DNA of 64,000 nt. It comes from Nitrospirota bacterium (lineage in GTDB: Bacteria > Nitrospirota > Nitrospiria > Nitrospirales > Nitrospiraceae). The position numbers and the translations under genes were made by a program. The stretch covers positions 1-64,000 of the forward strand of contig JAUXVD010000020.1 in NCBI GenBank assembly GCA_030684575.1, in the 5' to 3' direction. Below the pieces are notes generated by a model. That model was not told where the DNA came from, searched no databases, and saw only the letters and a program-made list of their open reading frames with translations. Positions 60,365-64,000 of this stretch are shown here, piece after piece (positions within the stretch are counted from its first letter, which is position 1; every line of letters begins with the position of its first letter).

Positions 60365-61000
60365 ATGCGCATCACCGAAATCTTTCATAGCATTCAAGGT
60401 GAATCGAGCTACGCCGGACAACCCTGCGTGTTTGTGCGGTTGACCGGCTGCCCGCTTCGCTGCACCTGGTGCGATACCGACTACTCATTTTACGGAGGAC
60501 AGGAGTCCCCCCTGGATGCCGTCTTGGAGAAGGTACACAGTTACGGGTGCCGCCTGGTGGAGGTGACCGGAGGAGAGCCGCTCGCTCAGCCTGAAAGTCT
60601 CCCCCTCATGACCAAACTCTGTGATGCCGGCTTTACGGTGCTGCTTGAGACCAGCGGCGCCATCGATATTACCCCCGTCGATCCACGGGTCCATGTCATC
60701 CTGGACGTGAAATGCCCGGGGAGCGGCATGACGGATCGGATGCATTGGCCGAACCTTTCCAGGCTGACCGCCAAGGATGAGGCGAAGTTTGTCCTGGCCG
60801 ACCGAGCCGATTACGACTGGGCCCGGGAAGTGCTTGTTGAGCATGACTTGGCCGGTCGTTGTCCGGTGCATTTCAGCCCGGTCTTTGCGTCGCTTGATCT
60901 GCGACAGCTGGCTGAGTGGATCCTGGCCGATCGCCTGCCGGTCCGTTTTCAATTGCAGATGCACAAATACATCTGGGCGCCGGACATGCGCGGGGTGTGA
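60365..61000 (+). CDS. queE: 7-carboxy-7-deazaguanine synthase
   Basis: The 211-residue radical-SAM enzyme rearranges 6-carboxy-tetrahydropterin to CDG in queuosine/7-deazaguanine synthesis. The N-terminal FHSIQGESSYAGQPCVFVRLTGC and cluster motif CPLRCTWCDTDYSF (CxxxCxxC) are diagnostic, with EVTGGEPLAQ for SAM binding. No other queuosine gene is in the window. Confidence 0.93.
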   Translation: MRITEIFHSIQGESSYAGQPCVFVRLTGCPLRCTWCDTDYSFYGGQESPLDAVLEKVHSYGCRLVEVTGGEPLAQPESLPLMTKLCDAGFTVLLETSGAIDITPVDPRVHVILDVKCPGSGMTDRMHWPNLSRLTAKDEAKFVLADRADYDWAREVLVEHDLAGRCPVHFSPVFASLDLRQLAEWILADRLPVRFQLQMHKYIWAPDMRGV

Positions 61001-61080
61001 AAAATAGCTGTCGGCGTTCAGCCGTCAGCTCTCAATTTTGGCTGAAAGCTGAGCGCTGATAGCTGACTGCTTCAACAAGG
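61001..61080. repeat. Short interspersed inverted/tandem repeat
   Basis: Variants of AGCTGTCAGC/GCTGATAGCTGA recur in both orientations (GCTGTCGGCG, CAGCCGTCAGCT, GGCTGAAAGCTGAGCGCTGATAGCTGAC) and can fold back over most of the gap. This looks like a mobile or recombinogenic intergenic repeat; a weaker relative lies near 43330-43375. Confidence 0.5.
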
Positions 61081-61088
61081 AGAGATGA

Positions 61089-62597
61089 ATGAAAATCATG
61101 CGGGTCACGGTACAGGTCGGAAAAGTAGAAACCGCTGCCACAGAGGTATTGGTCCTCACGCACTGCGACGGAGAGGGCTTGGGCACACAGGATGCGGCCC
61201 TGCTCGATCGAGCCCTCGGGGGTTCGTTGCGCAAGCTGCTGCAATCCAAGGAGTTCGAAGGCAAGGCCAACGAAGTCTTGCTCTACCACACACAGGGCTC
61301 AGTACCGGCCAAACGGTTGATACTGGTCGGCTTGGGCAAGAAGAAAGACGTCACGCTGGAGACGATCCGGCAAGCGATGGGCACCGCGGCGAAGCGTGCC
61401 CGTCAGGCGAAGGCCGGGTCCTTGACCGTGGTGTTTCCCACGGTAACCCCCGCCGGGATGTCATCGGTGGAAGTGGCGCAAGCGATGGTGGAAGGGGCGA
61501 TCCTCGGCAGTTATCAGTTCACCGTCTATCGGACCGCGGCGGCAGAACATGCCGTCGAAGGGATGAAGATTCTCATCCCGCAGAAGGGTCAGCTGAAGCA
61601 GGTGAGCGAAGGGGTCCGGCGCGGCGTCGCCACGGCAGAAGCCACGGTGTTCGTTCGCGACCTCTGCAATCATCCCTCCAATGTCCTCACGCCGACGAAG
61701 GTTGCCGAGGAAGCGAAAGCGATTGCGAAGGCCGAGAAGATTTCGATCAAGATTCTTGAGCAGAAAGAAATGGAGCGCTTGGGGATGGGAGCGCTGCTGG
61801 GCGTCGCGCGCGGGAGCCAGGAGCCGCCTAAGTTCATCATCCTGGAATACAACGGGGCCAAGAAGAAAGACGAGCGCCCGGTTGTGCTGGTCGGGAAGAC
61901 GATTACCTTCGATACGGGAGGGATCTCACTGAAGACCGCCGAAAACATGGAACGCATGAAGGCCGATATGACGGGAGGAGCCGAGGTCCTCGCCTCGATC
62001 CGCGCGGCGTCCAGACTCAAACTCCCGCTGCGTCTCATCAGTATCCTGCCTGTGGCGGAAAACATGCCGGGCGGCAGGGCGATGAAGCCAGGCGATGTCG
62101 TGACCACGCTCTCAGGAAAAACGGTTGAAGTGCAGAACACGGATGCAGAAGGGCGGCTCATCCTGGCCGACGGCCTGGCCTATGCGATGCGGTACAAGCC
62201 GGCGGCCCTGATCGACATTGCAACCCTCACGGGAGCCTGTGTTGTGGCGCTCGGCCAATTTGCGATCGGCATGTTCGGCACTGATCAAGCACTCAAAGAA
62301 CAGGTCCGGAAGTCAGGGCAGAAGGCGGGCGAGCGGGTCTGGGAGATGCCTCTGTGGGAGGAATACTTCGAACAGCTTAAGAGCGATGTGGCCGACATGC
62401 GCAACATCGGCGGACGTGGCGGCGGCATGATCACCGCAGCGCTCTTTCTGAGCAAGTTCGTAGGCGACTGCCCTTGGGTGCACCTCGATATCGCCAGTAC
62501 GGATTGGAGCGAACGGGAACGCGCCTACGTGCCGAAGGGACCCACCGCGATCGGGACCAGGCTGTTGTTGCAATACCTGATCGATCGGAGCCTGTAG
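61089..62597 (+). CDS. pepA: Leucyl aminopeptidase (M17)
   Basis: The 502-residue product has an N-terminal macro-like domain and catalytic domain with KTITFDTGGISLK, MKADMTGGAEVLAS and the family signature NTDAEGRLILADGL, supplying the two-metal ligands and catalytic Lys/Arg. It removes N-terminal leucine and related residues from peptides as a hexamer; some PepA proteins also bind DNA. AAGGAGA precedes the ATG. Confidence 0.95.
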   Translation: MKIMRVTVQVGKVETAATEVLVLTHCDGEGLGTQDAALLDRALGGSLRKLLQSKEFEGKANEVLLYHTQGSVPAKRLILVGLGKKKDVTLETIRQAMGTAAKRARQAKAGSLTVVFPTVTPAGMSSVEVAQAMVEGAILGSYQFTVYRTAAAEHAVEGMKILIPQKGQLKQVSEGVRRGVATAEATVFVRDLCNHPSNVLTPTKVAEEAKAIAKAEKISIKILEQKEMERLGMGALLGVARGSQEPPKFIILEYNGAKKKDERPVVLVGKTITFDTGGISLKTAENMERMKADMTGGAEVLASIRAASRLKLPLRLISILPVAENMPGGRAMKPGDVVTTLSGKTVEVQNTDAEGRLILADGLAYAMRYKPAALIDIATLTGACVVALGQFAIGMFGTDQALKEQVRKSGQKAGERVWEMPLWEEYFEQLKSDVADMRNIGGRGGGMITAALFLSKFVGDCPWVHLDIASTDWSERERAYVPKGPTAIGTRLLLQYLIDRSL

Positions 62598-62625
62598 CAG
62601 CCTGTCAGCAGGGGAGCACAATCGT

Positions 62626-63726
62626 ATGACGACGCGTGACAAAATCGGACAGCTCTTTATGGTCGGGTTTCTCGGCACGTCAGTGACCCGCGACCTGGCC
62701 TCCTTTATCAAGGAATACAAGCCTGGCGGTGTCATTCTGTTCTCGCGAAACCTCGAATCCGTCGAGCAGATGGTCGACTTGACCAACGATCTCCAGGCCT
62801 GTAGCCCCCATTCGCCGCTGTTGATCTCCATCGACCAAGAAGGGGGTCGGGTCTCCCGTCTTCCCAAGGGCTTTACAATTTTCCCGCCCTGCGAATTGCT
62901 CGGTCGCGCAAACTCGACCGAATTAGCCTATGCGGCTGCGGCAACCATTGCCAAAGAGCTGCGGGCAGTAGGCGTGAACATGAATATGGCGCCAGTGCTC
63001 GATGTGAACAGCAATCCGGATAATCCGGTTATCGGCGACCGCGCGTTCGGGGCGACGCCCGATGTGGTCTGCGAGTTGGGACTGGCGACGGCGGCGGGGC
63101 TGCAAGACAACAACGTTGTGGCCTGCGGGAAACACTTTCCCGGTCACGGCGATACGAATGTCGATTCCCACAAAGAGCTTCCGGTCGTCGCCGCCTCGCG
63201 CGAGCGATTGGAGACGGTCGAGTTTCCCCCGTTCCGCCGGGCCGTGACGCAGGGTATCGCGTCGATGATGACGGCGCATGTGCTCTACCGAACCCTCGAC
63301 CCTGAGCTGCCCGCCACGCTCTCGCCGACCATCATCAATGGATTATTGCGCCAGGAGCTGCGGTACGATGGAGTGGTTTTGACGGACGACTTAGAGATGC
63401 ACGCGATCATCGACCACTATGGCATAGAAGACGCGGCGGTTCGTGCGATGTCGGCAGGCTGCGACGTCTTGCTAATTTGCAAAGATCGGGATCGGGAAAT
63501 CGCCGCCTTCGAGGCCGTGGAGCAGGCGGTCGCATCGGGCACGATTTCGATGGAGAGGCTGAGCCTTTCAGCTTCTCGGATTGCCCGCCTGAAAGGCCGG
63601 TTTGTGTTGCCGTATAAACCGGTGACGATCTCCGACGCGAAACTCATAGCCGGGTGCCGGTCTCATCAGATGTTATTGCGCACAATCGATCAGGTTCGCG
63701 AGCGGTTATCGAACGTTGCGACGTGA
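62626..63726 (+). CDS. nagZ: Beta-N-acetylhexosaminidase (GH3)
   Basis: The 366-residue product has the NagZ motif KHFPGHGDTNVDSH (His/Asp catalytic dyad), ISIDQEGGRVSRL and the nucleophile region VVLTDDLEMHAI. It removes GlcNAc from muropeptides in peptidoglycan recycling. No signal peptide is visible, consistent with a cytoplasmic enzyme. Confidence 0.93.
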   Translation: MTTRDKIGQLFMVGFLGTSVTRDLASFIKEYKPGGVILFSRNLESVEQMVDLTNDLQACSPHSPLLISIDQEGGRVSRLPKGFTIFPPCELLGRANSTELAYAAAATIAKELRAVGVNMNMAPVLDVNSNPDNPVIGDRAFGATPDVVCELGLATAAGLQDNNVVACGKHFPGHGDTNVDSHKELPVVAASRERLETVEFPPFRRAVTQGIASMMTAHVLYRTLDPELPATLSPTIINGLLRQELRYDGVVLTDDLEMHAIIDHYGIEDAAVRAMSAGCDVLLICKDRDREIAAFEAVEQAVASGTISMERLSLSASRIARLKGRFVLPYKPVTISDAKLIAGCRSHQMLLRTIDQVRERLSNVAT

Positions 63727-63751
63727 TAATGCGAGAATGATGTGACGTTAG

Positions 63752-63875
63752 CCGGCTGCGCGAATAGGCCGCCCAGCAAGGCCGCAGCCGCGAACATACC
63801 GGAGGCGTAGCCTCGGGGCTACGTTGAGGAGGCGTTCGAGGCAAGTACGACGCTGGCGGACTGTTTGAGCAGCCG
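63752..63875 (+). repeat. Dispersed intergenic repeat, copy B
   Basis: About 124 bases after nagZ align with the reverse complement of 27512-27635. Shared segments include CCAGCAAGGC, GCTGGCGGACTGTTT and a central stem. The tips are inverted relative to each other. Confidence 0.7.
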
Positions 63876-63894
63876 CCTAGCGATAGGGGGAAAT

Positions 63895-64000
63895 GTGGCA
63901 CTCAAGAAAGGCGATATCCTGGACGAGTTCAAACGGCATCAACATGCCTGTGGATTGATCGTCAAAGTCATGGGCGGCGGCGAGGGATTTGAAAAGATCG
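63895..64000 (+). CDS. 5' end of a hypothetical gene, cut by the window edge
   Basis: GTG 63895 follows a G-rich site (AGGGGG) and opens a frame of 35 residues beginning MALKKGDILDEFKRHQHACG, still open at base 64000. I recognise no family from this much. It starts right after the dispersed repeat. Confidence 0.5.
   Translation, partial: MALKKGDILDEFKRHQHACGLIVKVMGGGEGFEKI

Noticed and set aside
1-64000. CRISPR arrays, rRNA genes, toxin-antitoxin or restriction systems
   Set aside because: No regularly spaced repeats, rRNA signatures or recognisable defence proteins were found.

Overview
The window looks like chromosome of a Nitrospira-type nitrite oxidiser (Nitrospirota). The case rests on a complex I cluster with two adjacent NuoM subunits and no nuoE/F, a dispersed intergenic repeat present twice, FGE-like exported proteins, and moderately GC-rich coding DNA. 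Assignment is by gene content only.

1-6.4 kb is accessory DNA. An IS-like right end cuts a tyrosine integrase. Behind it sit an excisionase-type HTH protein, an XRE regulator, a tiny Cys-rich protein and a RepA-like AAA ATPase, all read leftward as the remains of a small integrative element. Exported proteins of unknown role, a split zinc-ribbon gene and two tRNA 3'-end fragments (one clearly tRNA-Leu) follow, as expected of an integration site.

6.4-26 kb is the most distinctive region. A CarH/LitR-type B12 photoreceptor repressor (minus strand) faces about 25 plus-strand genes across a 150-bp divergent promoter carrying TnnACA direct repeats. The plus-strand run holds zinc-ribbon proteins, three secreted FGE-fold proteins without the catalytic cysteines, an epimerase, a PDZ protein, DNA photolyase, a RudS-type tRNA s4U desulfidase (DUF523-DUF1722), a CbiX-like chelatase, two Cfa-family methyltransferases, DUF2878, DUF1295, DUF6134, lipocalin, a COG2907 flavoprotein and DUF1365. 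I read this as a light/singlet-oxygen response locus joining DNA repair, tRNA de-modification and membrane-lipid remodelling. pyrE ends the run.

26-32.4 kb holds small exported proteins, a phosphodiester glycosidase and a sensor-kinase/response-regulator trio. 32.4-46.1 kb is the leftward nuoABCDGIJKLMMN cluster, without nuoE, nuoF and nuoH. 46-51 kb carries an OmpA-family protein and a PriA homologue that has lost every recognisable helicase motif. 51-59 kb carries a single-domain receiver, a NarL-type regulator and a 2186-residue kinase with about fourteen PAS domains. 59-64 kb holds tRNA-Leu(GAG), a HAD phosphatase, queE, pepA, nagZ, a dispersed repeat and the start of one more gene.
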